From assembly GCF_022601735.1 (NCBI RefSeq), contig NZ_JAKUMM010000005.1:124001-188000 (forward strand): a DNA stretch of 64,000 nt, read 5' to 3'. A program made the position numbers and the translations under genes. Source of the stretch: Atopomonas sediminilitoris. Lineage in GTDB: Bacteria > Pseudomonadota > Gammaproteobacteria > Pseudomonadales > Pseudomonadaceae. The notes under the pieces are model-generated. The model saw only the letters and a list, made by a program, of their open reading frames with translations. It was not told the DNA's origin and made no database searches. Positions 54,229 through 64,000 of the stretch are shown piece by piece (position 1 is the first letter of the stretch; every line of letters starts with the position of its first letter).

Positions 54229-55185
54229 ATGCGTCTACGTAAGCGCCTCGGCCTATTGGCCGCCGCCGCCACCTTGACGGCCAGCACCGCCGTGCTCGCC
54301 GCACCCACGTTTATCAATATTCTGACGGGCGGCACCAGCGGGGTGTATTACCCCATCGGCGTGGCCTTGTCGCAGGTCTATGGCGAGCATATCGACAGCG
54401 CTAAACCGTCGGTACAAGCCACCAAAGCCTCAGTGGAAAACCTCAACCTGTTGCAAGCCGGTCGCGGTGAGTTAGCGCTGGCCTTGGGCGATTCGGTGTC
54501 GGATGCCTGGGCCGGCGATGCCGAAGCTGGTTTTAAAGCGCCGCTAAGTAAGCTGCGCGCGATTGCCGGCACTTACCCGAATTACATTCAGATTGTTGCC
54601 AGTGCGGAGTCCGGGATCAAAACGTTGGCCGACCTTAAGGGCAAGCGTATCTCGGTGGGCGCACCTAAGTCCGGTACTGAGCTGAACGCGCGCGCCATCT
54701 TCAAGGCGGCCGGTTTGAGTTATGACGACATGGGCAAGGTCGAGTTTTTGCCCTATGCCGAATCGGTAGAACTGATCAAAAACCGTCAGCTGGATGCCAC
54801 CTTGCAGTCGGCCGGTTTGGGCATGGCGGCGATTCGTGATTTGGCCTCGGTGATGCCGATTGAGTTTGTCGCCGTGCCCGCTGAGGTGGTGGCAAAGATT
54901 GGCAATGCGGCGTATCAGCCTGCCAGCATTCCGGCCGGCACCTACGATGGCCAAGAGCAAGCCGTGGCGACAGTGGCGATCACCAATATTCTGGTGAGCC
55001 ACAGCGGGGTGTCAGACCAACTGGCTTACCAGATGACCAAGCTGATGTTTGAGAATTTGCCGCGCTTGGTGACCGCCCACTCGGCGGCTAAAGACATCGC
55101 CTTGGCCAACGCCGCACAAGGTTTGCCGATTCCGCTGCATCCAGGCGCCGAGCAGTTTTACAAGGAGCAGGGCTTACTGCCCTAA
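54229..55185 (+). CDS. TAXI-family TRAP transporter solute receptor
   Basis: Periplasmic binding protein of 318 residues. The signal peptide is MRLRKRLGLLAAAATLTAST to about residue 24. The mature start FINILTGGTSGVYYPIGVAL and the TKASVENLNLLQAGRGELAL segment are TAXI signatures. AGGGAG stands before the ATG at 54229; the long upstream frame extension is ignored. It should deliver a carboxylate such as glutamate or another acid to the downstream permease; the ligand is not determined. A large hairpin separates it from the permease. Confidence 0.88.
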   Translation: MRLRKRLGLLAAAATLTASTAVLAAPTFINILTGGTSGVYYPIGVALSQVYGEHIDSAKPSVQATKASVENLNLLQAGRGELALALGDSVSDAWAGDAEAGFKAPLSKLRAIAGTYPNYIQIVASAESGIKTLADLKGKRISVGAPKSGTELNARAIFKAAGLSYDDMGKVEFLPYAESVELIKNRQLDATLQSAGLGMAAIRDLASVMPIEFVAVPAEVVAKIGNAAYQPASIPAGTYDGQEQAVATVAITNILVSHSGVSDQLAYQMTKLMFENLPRLVTAHSAAKDIALANAAQGLPIPLHPGAEQFYKEQGLLP

Positions 55186-55190
55186 GCCTG

Positions 55191-55260
55191 GCTATCCCGA
55201 ATGGGGAGGACAGCCACGGTTTCCCTCATCAACCGTGGTGCTGTTCGGGATAGCGTTTTA
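55191..55260 (+). terminator. Long hairpin between TRAP receptor and permease
   Basis: GCTATCCCGAA (55191-55201) pairs perfectly with TTCGGGATAGC (55244-55254); inside, ACAGCCACGGTT pairs with AACCGTGG-TG-CTGT with a two-base bulge. GTTTTATTG follows. Probable partial terminator, giving more receptor than permease. Confidence 0.75.
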
Positions 55261-55321
55261 TTGCACTTGGCGCGTCAGGTGGCGCGCTGGGTACTCCGCC
55301 GCAAGGATGGTTTAAGCCCCC

Positions 55322-57346
55322 ATGAGTGAATCCCCGAGCATCTTAAGTGCCAGCCCGGCGCAGTGGCCCAAGGCCCTGTTTCTGGTGGCGCTGTTATTTT
55401 CTAGCTTTCAAATTATCACCGCGGCCTACCATCCGGTTTCCACCCAAGTGCTGCGCAGCGTGCACGTGGGTTTTTTGTTGCTGGTGATTTTTCTCTGCTA
55501 TCCGCTGGCCGGCCGTGCGCGACCTTGGCAACCCTTGGCGTGGTTATTGGGCGTGGCCGGCATGGCCACAGGCTTTTATCAGTGGTGGTTTGAGGCCGAT
55601 TTAATTCAACGCAGCGGTGAGCTAACCGACGCCGACTTGTGGCTGGGTTTGCTGTTGATTGCTTTGGTGTTTGAAGCGGCGCGCCGCGTGATGGGCGCCG
55701 CCCTGCCGCTGATTTGCGGTGTGTTTTTGGCCTACGGGTTATTCGGTCAGTATTTGCCCGGTGATTTGGCCCATCGTGGCTACGGGCTGGATCAGGTGGT
55801 CAACCAGTTGGCCTTCGGCACCGAAGGGCTGTACGGCACGCCGACCTATGTCTCGGCCACTTACATCTTCTTATTCATCTTGTTCGGCTCGTTTTTAGAG
55901 CAAGCGGGCATGATCAAATTGTTCACCGACTTCGCCATGGGTTTGTTTGGCCATCGCTTAGGCGGGCCGGCCAAGGTGTCGGTGTTTTCCTCGGCGTTGA
56001 TGGGCACCATCACCGGCTCCGGGGTGGCCAACGTGGTCACCACCGGACAATTCACGATTCCGCTGATGAAGCGCTTCGGCTACAGCCCCGCGTTTGCCGG
56101 CGGCGTGGAATCTACCGCGAGCATGGGCAGTCAGCTGATGCCGCCGGTGATGGGCGCGGTGGCCTTTATCATGGCGGAAACCATCAACGTGCCCTTTGTC
56201 GAGGTGGCCAAGGCCGCGTTGGTGCCTGCGCTGTTGTACTTCGGCTCGGTGTTTTGGATGGTGCACCTTGAGGCCAAGCGCGCGGCGCTGGTGGGCTTAC
56301 CCAAAGAGCAATGCCCCAATCCGTGGGCGGCGATCAAACAACGCTGGTACTTGCTGATCCCCTTGCTGGTGCTGATTGCCTTGCTGTTTTCCGGTCGCAC
56401 GCCGTTGTTCTCCGGCACGGTGGGGTTGGCGCTGACGGCGATTGTGATTTTGGGCTCGGCGGTGATCCTGCAAGTCTCAGCCTTTAAGTTACGCATCGCC
56501 TTTTGGCTGGCGCTGGGGCTGATTTGCGCCGGCTTCTTTCAGCTCGGCATCACCTTGGTGTTTGCCGTGATCGCGGTGCTGGTCGCGTTGTGCGCTTGGG
56601 TTAAAGGCGGCCGCGAAACCCTCACCCTGTGCTTGCACGGCTTGGTCGAAGGGGCGCGCCATGCAGTGCCGGTGGGCATTGCCTGCGCCTTGGTCGGGGT
56701 GATCATCGGGGTGATTTCGCTCACCGGCGTGGCTACGACCTTCGCCGGATACATTCTGGAACTCGGCCGTGACAACCTGTTCTTGTCGCTGTTGCTGACC
56801 ATGGTGACGTGCTTGGTGTTGGGCATGGGGATTCCAACGATTCCCAATTACATCATCACCAGCTCGATTGCCGCGCCGGCCTTGTTGGACTTAGGCGTGC
56901 CGTTGTTGGTCTCGCACATGTTTGTGTTTTATTTCGGCATTCTCGCCGATCTCACCCCGCCGGTGGCGCTGGCTTGTTTTGCCGCCGCGCCGATTGCCGG
57001 TGAACGCGGGTTGAAGATCAGTTTGTGGGCGGTACGTATCGCCATTGCCGGTTTCGTCGTCCCGTTTATGGCCGTCTACGCCCCCGCTTTGATGTTGCAG
57101 GGGGATGCGTCGTGGTGGGCCACCCTGTATCTCATCGGCAAAGCCGTGCTGGCGATTGGTTTGTGGGGCATGGCCGCGATTGGTTATTGGCTGACGCCGT
57201 TGGGCTTGGGCATGCGCCTGTTGGCCTTTGCCGCGGGCGCGAGCTTGGTGGTGGCTTTGCCGGTCACCGATGAAGTGGGTTTTGCGTTGGCCGCGTTGTT
57301 GATTGGCGTGCACCTGTGGCAACAGCGCCGCGTGGCCGCGTCTTGA
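55322..57346 (+). CDS. TRAP transporter fused permease (4TM/12TM)
   Basis: Inner-membrane permease of 674 residues in which the small (DctQ-like) and large (DctM-like) subunits are fused, as is normal for TAXI-TRAP systems. The large-subunit core includes GSFLEQAGMIKLFTDFAMGL, GTITGSGVANVVTTGQFTIP and LGMGIPTIPNYIITSSIAAP. Transport is driven by an ion gradient. Its TGA overlaps the start of the DUF1850 gene. Confidence 0.92.
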   Translation: MSESPSILSASPAQWPKALFLVALLFSSFQIITAAYHPVSTQVLRSVHVGFLLLVIFLCYPLAGRARPWQPLAWLLGVAGMATGFYQWWFEADLIQRSGELTDADLWLGLLLIALVFEAARRVMGAALPLICGVFLAYGLFGQYLPGDLAHRGYGLDQVVNQLAFGTEGLYGTPTYVSATYIFLFILFGSFLEQAGMIKLFTDFAMGLFGHRLGGPAKVSVFSSALMGTITGSGVANVVTTGQFTIPLMKRFGYSPAFAGGVESTASMGSQLMPPVMGAVAFIMAETINVPFVEVAKAALVPALLYFGSVFWMVHLEAKRAALVGLPKEQCPNPWAAIKQRWYLLIPLLVLIALLFSGRTPLFSGTVGLALTAIVILGSAVILQVSAFKLRIAFWLALGLICAGFFQLGITLVFAVIAVLVALCAWVKGGRETLTLCLHGLVEGARHAVPVGIACALVGVIIGVISLTGVATTFAGYILELGRDNLFLSLLLTMVTCLVLGMGIPTIPNYIITSSIAAPALLDLGVPLLVSHMFVFYFGILADLTPPVALACFAAAPIAGERGLKISLWAVRIAIAGFVVPFMAVYAPALMLQGDASWWATLYLIGKAVLAIGLWGMAAIGYWLTPLGLGMRLLAFAAGASLVVALPVTDEVGFALAALLIGVHLWQQRRVAAS

Positions 57347-57732
57347 TGTTGTGCATGGGCTTGGCCGGGGTGATCTGGGCGCAATTGCCGCTCACGGCGT
57401 TCACCCTCGCTTGGCAACACAGCATCGAAAAGGTGCGTTGGGAAGAAGACTACCGCGTCACGCCTACTGGCTTAGAGCTGGGCTGGGCGCGGGTAAAGGG
57501 CAGTGGCGCTGGTATGGAAATCCCAGCTGACGCCATTCTGCGCGAGGGAGCTTGGCAATACCGGCGCCAAGTGCCACCCTTGCAACCGCTGCGTCTGGGG
57601 CGTACCCCCGAGGCGGGCGATTACCAATTATGCGTCGATGGACGCTGCCAAGCCTTCAGCGTTTGGCTCGGTCCGCCACAAGCGGCTGAACCGGCGTTGG
57701 AACTGTGGAGTTGCGCGGGCAACTCCCCCTGA
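57346..57732 (+). CDS. DUF1850 protein, TRAP partner
   Basis: A 128-residue protein with an N-terminal signal or anchor (MLCMGLAGVIWAQLPLTAFT) and the DUF1850 pattern FTLAWQHSIEKVRWEEDYRV. Members are regularly encoded beside TAXI-TRAP transporters; the function is not established. The ATG at 57346 overlaps the permease TGA (TGATG); a GTG ten codons earlier is possible. Confidence 0.82.
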   Translation: MLCMGLAGVIWAQLPLTAFTLAWQHSIEKVRWEEDYRVTPTGLELGWARVKGSGAGMEIPADAILREGAWQYRRQVPPLQPLRLGRTPEAGDYQLCVDGRCQAFSVWLGPPQAAEPALELWSCAGNSP

Positions 57733-57800
57733 GCGATCAGGACTGGACGGCCACAAGCCGGACAACCGCACGCGCTTACCAGCGCGTTATGCAGTAGAGG

Positions 57801-57834
57801 AAAACCCCCATTGGCGCAGGCCTACGGGGGTTTT
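57801..57834. terminator. Bidirectional terminator
   Basis: AAAACCCCC and GGGGGTTTT flank a 16-base loop between two convergent genes, the TRAP/DUF1850 unit and folE2. Symmetric A and T runs suit termination in both directions. Confidence 0.8.
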
Positions 57835-57885
57835 GTTCTTTGTGGGGGTGCAGAGTGTTGAGTGGGGTGAGGGTTGCACGTCGAC

Positions 57886-58776
57886 TCAGCTCGCGCGCTG
57901 CCAACGACTGCGCGCCACCGCATCATGGGCGTGCAGGCTTTCGGCATGCACCACGGTGAGGGCAAAGCCTTGCAGGGCAGGGTGATTTTCCAAGGCGTTA
58001 TGCAAACGCCGCGCGGCGTCTTCACAAAACATCAGATTTTGTCCGTTGGCCAAGGCAAAGGCCTGCTCGTCAGCGCGCTTCACTGCGGTTTGCAGGGCGG
58101 TGCCCAGTGCGGCTTCGGCGCTATCCAACAAGGCTTGAATCGGCAGATGCTCTAGCGTGGGGTTGAGTTGCAGCTGCAAGGTGGCGGTACTGCGCTGGCT
58201 GTGCGGTGTAGCGACGATGCCTTCAGCACTGCCAAGCCAGTCGCTGATCGCCGCGTGATCGAGACGTTTGCCCGCAAAATCACCTGCAAATTGCTCCTGA
58301 ATCAGCTGCCGCGCCAAGGCCGCCGAGCATGGGCAGGTGGAGGAGTAGCTCACCTCCAGCGTCAAGCTCAGCTGTAAACCGATGGGGCCGAGTTCGGCAG
58401 CCAGGCTTATGGGATAGGCACGCCAGCCGGATAGCTGGCTGACCAGCGCCGGGCGGCGAATCAGCAGCTCGCCGTGCAGACGGATAAACGCCCGCTGCGC
58501 CATGCCCGCGTGCTCATCGAGAAACTGCTGCAGCACAGTGCGCAGGGTCGGCACGCTGAGCTCACGCCGGCTAAGCAGCTCTAAGGCTAGATACAGGCGC
58601 GACATATGAATGCCGCGCACGTCGGGGCTATCTAGACTCACGCCGGCATCCACTTTGGCAGCCAAGGTTTGCCCCAGCAGTTGAATGGGCAGGGCGATAC
58701 CTTGCATGCCAACCCAATCTAGCGGCTGTGCGTGGGGGTGAAGTTGCGCGGCGATATCGGGTAGGGCGGCGGTCAT
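57886..58776 (-). CDS. folE2: Zinc-independent GTP cyclohydrolase I (FolE2)
   Basis: Type IB GTP cyclohydrolase of 296 residues that makes dihydroneopterin triphosphate for folate without needing zinc. Family features are the segment VDAGVSLDSPDVRGIHMSRL and the active-site cysteines in SYSSTCPCSAALARQ, plus VVHAESLHAHDAVA near the end. It faces a COG0523 GTPase across a Zur-type box, which points to expression when zinc is scarce, replacing FolE. Confidence 0.92.
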   Translation of the reverse strand: MTAALPDIAAQLHPHAQPLDWVGMQGIALPIQLLGQTLAAKVDAGVSLDSPDVRGIHMSRLYLALELLSRRELSVPTLRTVLQQFLDEHAGMAQRAFIRLHGELLIRRPALVSQLSGWRAYPISLAAELGPIGLQLSLTLEVSYSSTCPCSAALARQLIQEQFAGDFAGKRLDHAAISDWLGSAEGIVATPHSQRSTATLQLQLNPTLEHLPIQALLDSAEAALGTALQTAVKRADEQAFALANGQNLMFCEDAARRLHNALENHPALQGFALTVVHAESLHAHDAVARSRWQRAS

Positions 58777-58814
58777 GGGCAGCTCGGTTTGTCGAATGGG
58801 ACTTGCGTTATAAA

Positions 58815-58829
58815 TGTTATGTTATAACA
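58815..58829. promoter_or_regulatory. Zur box between folE2 and the zigA-like gene
   Basis: TGTTATGTTATAACA: 6-base perfect arms around GTT, differing from the gammaproteobacterial Zur consensus TGTTATAwTATAACA only in the centre. It is 39 bases from the folE2 start and 41 from the GTPase start, so one site can repress both. Confidence 0.85.
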
Positions 58830-58869
58830 ATACAAAAAACACCCATGGTCAAACTACAGGATCCTTTGC

Positions 58870-60074
<1,205 letters not shown>

Positions 60075-60075
<1 letters not shown>

Positions 60076-60713
60076 TGTACGCCCTCAAGTTACGTCAGCC
60101 GCCCGCGCAGCGTTTTGCCGCCACTCCCGCTGGACTCGCGGACGTATTGGAAGACAGCGTTAATCTGGCGGTGTGGCAGCGTGAGTTGAGCCCAGCGCTG
60201 CGCACTTTTGCCCAGCAGTTGTTAATCGCCGAGCCGCAACTGGCGTTGGCGTTTACCTGCGAGGCGGATGGCGAAGGTCTGTTAGTACCACTCGGCAAAG
60301 CCATTCCCGGCGCACAGCTGCCCGGTTACGCCGAGTTTTGCGCCGATCTGGATTGGCTGATGAATGCCTTTGTTTGTCTGCTCGGCGCTCGACGCGTTGG
60401 CGTACGCTTGCGCAGCTTAGCCAACCCCATGTGCCCGCGTTGGCATGTCGATCATGTGCCGCTGCGCCTGATCAGCACCTATAGTGGGCCGGCCAGTCAG
60501 TGGTTGCTCGAAGGCGCAATGGATTGCTGTCAATTGGGTGCTACGGCTCATCAGCCAAGCGACGATCAAGCACAAGCCCTGCAAGCGGGTTGGGTGGCGC
60601 TCGCCAAAGGGGAAAAGTGGTTGGGGAACGAAGGCGCGGGGCTTATCCATCGCTCGCCAGCGGTGCCCAAAGGGCAAAGCCGGTTATTGCTGACAATGGA
60701 CTGGCTCGCTTAA
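60075..60713 (+). CDS. DUF1826 protein
   Basis: A 212-residue protein of the DUF1826 family, which is usually found next to Zur-controlled COG0523 genes. It contains RSLANPMCPRWHVDHVPLRL, a Cys/His-rich stretch that could bind metal, and QWLLEGAMDCCQLGA. There is no signal peptide. The ATG at 60075 overlaps the GTPase TGA with GAGGAGG before it, so both are translated together. Function unknown; a role in zinc starvation is inferred. Confidence 0.82.
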
Positions 60714-61069
60714 GGGCGCGCTAAGTCTTGCCATTGGCCGTGGTACTGCTTCTCGCAAGCCACGCGCAGGTATACGCCATCGCTGGCGTGTCCGTAGTAA
60801 TGGATATGCTGGCGATACGGCGTGCCTTGCACTTGCGCATTGCGGCACACGCCGTAGCTTTCGGCGGGGCACTGCTCGACAAAGCTCACGGTCACCACCT
60901 TGTCTTTCAGTTGGGGCTGGCAGAAACCCCCGCTAAACATCGACTTGGGAATGCTGACGTTCTCTTGGCACAGGCGCACGCTTTGGTGCTCATCAATCGG
61001 GGTCTCAACCACACAGGCTTGTCCCCACACCCAAGAAGGCAGCGCTGCTAACACTAACCATGCACGCAT
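60710..61069 (-). CDS. Secreted cysteine-containing hypothetical protein
   Basis: A 119-residue protein with a signal peptide (MRAWLVLAALPSWVWG) and six cysteines after the signal peptide, suggesting disulfide bonds in the periplasm. No family was recognised. It is convergent with the DUF1826 gene and their stop codons overlap in TTAA. Confidence 0.6.
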   Translation of the reverse strand: MRAWLVLAALPSWVWGQACVVETPIDEHQSVRLCQENVSIPKSMFSGGFCQPQLKDKVVTVSFVEQCPAESYGVCRNAQVQGTPYRQHIHYYGHASDGVYLRVACEKQYHGQWQDLARP

Positions 61070-61150
61070 AAATCAGTCACCTCGCCAAGATTGCGCGCAG
61101 CCTAGCATGGCTATGCGATTTACGTGGAGGCGAAAGGACTCGTTAAGGAA

Positions 61151-61174
61151 CTTGGCCCCATCACAGGGGCCAAG
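61151..61174 (-). terminator. Hairpin after the 588-residue gene
   Basis: CTTGGCCCC, ATCACA, GGGGCCAAG: perfect 9-base stem, 22 bases after the stop of the minus-strand gene at 61196. The T-run on the minus side is weak (TTCCTT). Confidence 0.6.
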
Positions 61175-61195
61175 GGGGCGCGTCTAGAAGTGTTA

Positions 61196-62962
61196 TCAGG
61201 ACTCTGGAAGCTTGCTTTCAGTGTCGGTGTTTTCCGTGCTGTGGCGCACAAAGGCGGCGGCTTGTTCGTGCTCTAACGATGCTTTGGCGGGGTGACCAAT
61301 GGCGCGGGTTTGCTCGTTCATTTGATAGATTTGGCTGGCCGATTTGAGGTCTACCTCGTTAATTCCAGCAATAGCCTCGCGGGTTTTAAAGAAATCCTCT
61401 ATCTCATCCAGAACGGCAGTTAGGGTTTCGTTACTTTTCTCAAAAGACAGCACATGACGCGGCTGTTCAAGGTTCATATTGCCTGAGCGAGCAAAGGTGC
61501 TGGTGAGCAGTTCGCTGAGCAAAAACCACGGCGTGATGGTTGAGCGCACAACGATATTTTCTGAGCGGGTACTGTCGTAAATGCTTTGCCCAGTCGAGAG
61601 TTTCGACTCGGTGTAAGTCCCCTCAATTGAAAGATCTAGCAATAGCGATCGAAATTGCAGCTCAGCCCAAAACAGATTGCTCATGCGGCCGATCAGTAGG
61701 CCAAACAGAAACAGTAGGATGGGATAGCTTAATGACATCAGGTTTTGCGGTTGGTACGTTACCTTTGCCAAGGTGCCAAGAATACTGACCAGCCAAATAG
61801 CGCCCGCTGCAAGTAGCAGTTGACCAATCACGCAACTGACTAGGCGGATGGCGCGAAACGCCGCTGAGTGCTTCATTTCTTGCACCACTGGCTGGGTTTC
61901 TACCAAGGTGCGGCCTTTAAAAGAGCCTTTGTCGCGACCGCCTTCTTCAATCATTTCAGGGCTGAATTTTTGATACAGGCGGTTGGGGATTTCTTGATGG
62001 CGGCGATTGGCCAAAATGTGCGTTTCAAGGCGGATAAACAGCTCGCGTGGCACAAGGTTACGCTGCCAGTTGTCGCGATGCTCCGAGACTTCAGTGCTGG
62101 GATTAACGGTGCTTAAGCGTTGGACTAAAAGGAATAACCCTAAAGCACAGGTCAACAGCGCCATCGTTAGCGTCATTAACAGAAGTGGTGTGGGGTTAAC
62201 CGGCAAGGCAGGAATGCGTTGCACATGATGGTGCACGTACACCAGCGCGACGGGTAGCAGAATAGCTAAGAAAATGATGATGCCGATACGTGATAGGCCG
62301 ATATCTAAACCGCCGCGGCTAAAGTGGCGCAGCGGATCGCGCATGGAAAACCATAACTTAAATAAATACAGCGCCAGCAGGCAGCCCAGCCAGGCCATCA
62401 CCGGCGTTCCTTCTAAGCGCGCTAAACCAGTGGCACCTGCAAACCACGCCAAGGCAAACGTCATCAGCATGAACAGCGTCATGCTCAGACCAAACAACAG
62501 GTTTTCAGCTAAGCCGCGATACGCTGGGGGCAAAAATAATAAGCGTGGGATCAGGGTGTGCACTAAGCGTGCAAACAAGCTTTGCGGCTCTTGGAACGTG
62601 GTATTTTTGCGCCCCATCAGCATGCTTTGTAGCTCGCTAGCGGTATAGCTCAAGTGATGTTTAGCGTCACTGTCAGCCTGATTTTTGGCGAGGCTAGCCG
62701 GTACATTACGGCCAACATAGAAGCGGAAAACCTTCAGTAAGCCATTTCCGGTAGCAATCAAGCCCCAAATTAGCAGCCCCAAGCCAACGCCTGCATGCAG
62801 CCACCCTTCAACTTCACGCCGGCCATCGACCAGTTGTGCCACTTGAAGCAAGCAATAAAGGCCGAGTGCGAGGGTTAAACCTCCGCGCAAGGCAATCAGT
62901 GCGCCCTCAACACGGAAGGGGTTACGGATCCCCAGTGTTTGCGAGCCAAAATCGTAAGCCAT
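61196..62962 (-). CDS. Large multi-pass membrane protein, unknown
   Basis: A 588-residue protein with about eight membrane segments: two near the N-terminus (LIALRGGLTLALGLYCLLQV and GVGLGLLIWGLIATGNGLL), four between about 168 and 300, and two at about 385-435. A soluble C-terminal region of about 150 residues follows (ending about DTESKLPES). No transporter or enzyme motif is recognised. GGAGACATCA precedes the ATG at 62962. It follows the partial gene at 63052 on the same strand after a hairpin, so the two may form one unit. Confidence 0.7.
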   Translation of the reverse strand: MAYDFGSQTLGIRNPFRVEGALIALRGGLTLALGLYCLLQVAQLVDGRREVEGWLHAGVGLGLLIWGLIATGNGLLKVFRFYVGRNVPASLAKNQADSDAKHHLSYTASELQSMLMGRKNTTFQEPQSLFARLVHTLIPRLLFLPPAYRGLAENLLFGLSMTLFMLMTFALAWFAGATGLARLEGTPVMAWLGCLLALYLFKLWFSMRDPLRHFSRGGLDIGLSRIGIIIFLAILLPVALVYVHHHVQRIPALPVNPTPLLLMTLTMALLTCALGLFLLVQRLSTVNPSTEVSEHRDNWQRNLVPRELFIRLETHILANRRHQEIPNRLYQKFSPEMIEEGGRDKGSFKGRTLVETQPVVQEMKHSAAFRAIRLVSCVIGQLLLAAGAIWLVSILGTLAKVTYQPQNLMSLSYPILLFLFGLLIGRMSNLFWAELQFRSLLLDLSIEGTYTESKLSTGQSIYDSTRSENIVVRSTITPWFLLSELLTSTFARSGNMNLEQPRHVLSFEKSNETLTAVLDEIEDFFKTREAIAGINEVDLKSASQIYQMNEQTRAIGHPAKASLEHEQAAAFVRHSTENTDTESKLPES

Positions 62963-63006
62963 TGATGTCTCCAGACATGGTTGGGTTGGGCACCGTCGAC
63001 GCGGTG

Positions 63007-63045
63007 AGCCCCTGCGCTATCTAATCATTAGTCTGCGCAGGGGCT
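63007..63045 (-). terminator. Hairpin between the two right-edge genes
   Basis: AGCCCCTGCGC and GCGCAGGGGCT form a perfect 11-base stem around 17 bases. No T-run follows on the minus side, so it may reduce rather than stop transcription into the 588-residue gene. Confidence 0.5.
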
Positions 63046-63051
63046 TTAAGC

Positions 63052-64000
63052 TCAGATAGTCCTTAGCTGTGCGTTCATACGTCGCCAGAGGCGCTTATTG
63101 TTTTTAAAGTCAGAAAAAATAAGGACTTCTTGAAGTTTTACTGGACCTTCAGGCTCATAACTCAACTCAATGCCATTGGCCTTACCGAGTAATAGCTCTT
63201 CAAGGACATCGCAGGCACTGCTGATATACGTGTCAACTTTTTCGCGTGAGCATTTCTTTTTTTCGCGAGTCACCAAGCGCTCGTAGTGGGCTTGGCGCTG
63301 CGCACCGACGTCGCCAGCAGTTGGGTCAAGCGGGGTGTTGTAGCGCTGGAAAAGGGCGATGCTTCGCTCAAGCATGCCGCGATCTTTGATGGAAACTGAA
63401 AACTCATCTAAGGCAGCGCGGTTAATAGATTTTTCTAGGCTCAGTAGCTGGGCCAAAATTTCATTGGGGTTATCCGCATCAGCCACTTCAACGAAGACAT
63501 CGCGTAGTTTTCGATTAAGGTTTCGCTGATTGCTAATGCGTTGATTGATACGCCCAGTAAATAGCTCTGGTATGTCGACAGCGAATTCAGCCTGCAGGCT
63601 ACCTTCATCGTCATTGATATTAAAAAACAACTCTGTATCAAACGGTTTTAGTGCGGTGAGGTTAGGGCCGACCTCACGTGCTGCTCGGCCAAGATTGCCA
63701 CCAACCCAATAGCTAATGGTGCTGGCGCTCTCTAAGGCTTGTTGGCTGGTCGTGATGCCTTTAAGGCTAAGGCGTAATTGGGTCTGCAATTCATCATCGA
63801 TGACATCGCTTAACGTCACTTTGGCGACTTGCAAAGCAGGCTCTGCATCGCCTAACTCAAGCGCTACGTTATGCAGGCTGATGCGGCCGCCAAATGGGCT
63901 GGAGGAGATGGATTCCCAGCTCAGCTTGTCATCCAACGCCATGTCATAGACCCAATCCTGGATCTGTTGTTCAGCTTGATTTGCGTTGTAGGTGCTGAGT
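63052..64000 (-). CDS. Unknown protein, 5' end outside the window
   Basis: The frame is open from position 64000 to the stop at 63052, about 315 residues visible. A methionine at 63942 lies inside the protein, since upstream codons (STYNANQAEQQIQDWVYDM) read as natural sequence. The visible part has the segment LSWESISSSPFGGRISLHNV, resembling the start of periplasmic AsmA-like or DUF945-like folds, then mixed beta and helical sequence. No family is firm. It is probably an anchored periplasmic protein, with the anchor lost at the edge. Confidence 0.65.
   Translation of the reverse strand, partial: LSTYNANQAEQQIQDWVYDMALDDKLSWESISSSPFGGRISLHNVALELGDAEPALQVAKVTLSDVIDDELQTQLRLSLKGITTSQQALESASTISYWVGGNLGRAAREVGPNLTALKPFDTELFFNINDDEGSLQAEFAVDIPELFTGRINQRISNQRNLNRKLRDVFVEVADADNPNEILAQLLSLEKSINRAALDEFSVSIKDRGMLERSIALFQRYNTPLDPTAGDVGAQRQAHYERLVTREKKKCSREKVDTYISSACDVLEELLLGKANGIELSYEPEGPVKLQEVLIFSDFKNNKRLWRRMNAQLRTI

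Overview
The window comes from a gammaproteobacterium of the Pseudomonadaceae. It carries the chromosomal replication-origin region in the gene order typical of Pseudomonas: gyrB-recF-dnaN-dnaA on one side of oriC, and rpmH-rnpA-yidD-yidC-mnmE, mnmG-rsmG-parA-parB, atpIBEFHAGDC, glmU-glmR-glmS on the other. The species cannot be named from the sequence alone. No rRNA, tRNA, CRISPR array, prophage or intact insertion sequence was seen.

Layout. (1) 1-14725: a polyamine and agmatine block. On the minus strand spuA-spuB-spuC-spuD-spuF-spuG-spuH (gamma-glutamylation, transamination and ABC uptake of putrescine/spermidine); divergently spuI, a puuB-like oxidase, a TetR regulator in the aguR position, aguB and aguA (agmatine to putrescine). 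Together they import polyamines, make putrescine from agmatine and degrade it through gamma-glutamyl intermediates. (2) 14722-20263: housekeeping and lipid-related genes (yrfG, nudE, cysQ, a hotdog thioesterase, a MaoC dehydratase, an AraC regulator, two small membrane proteins). (3) 20264-25656: an accessory, lower-GC, gene-poor stretch next to gyrB with a double zinc-ribbon protein, a HAF-repeat autotransporter, a relBE locus whose toxin gene is frameshifted, orphan leftward terminators and several palindromes. (4) 25657-52284: the origin core, with three parS sites, oriC upstream of rpmH, and a second origin-like module between mnmE and mnmG. (5) 52285-64000: a small membrane protein, a His-rich cytochrome c behind a CueR-like promoter, a TAXI-type TRAP transporter with its DUF1850 partner, a Zur-box-controlled zinc-sparing group (folE2, a zigA-like COG0523 GTPase, DUF1826), and unidentified membrane or periplasmic proteins at the right edge.

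Most notable: the near-copied origin module on both sides of the rpmH-mnmE block; an autotransporter whose passenger looks like a seven-bladed propeller closed by its own N-terminal strand; a dense hairpin array upstream of aguB followed by a paired operator; a twin terminator element bracketing the accessory stretch; and parS sites written into recF codons and the glmU leader. Most genes are confident family assignments; regulatory sites are pattern-based predictions.
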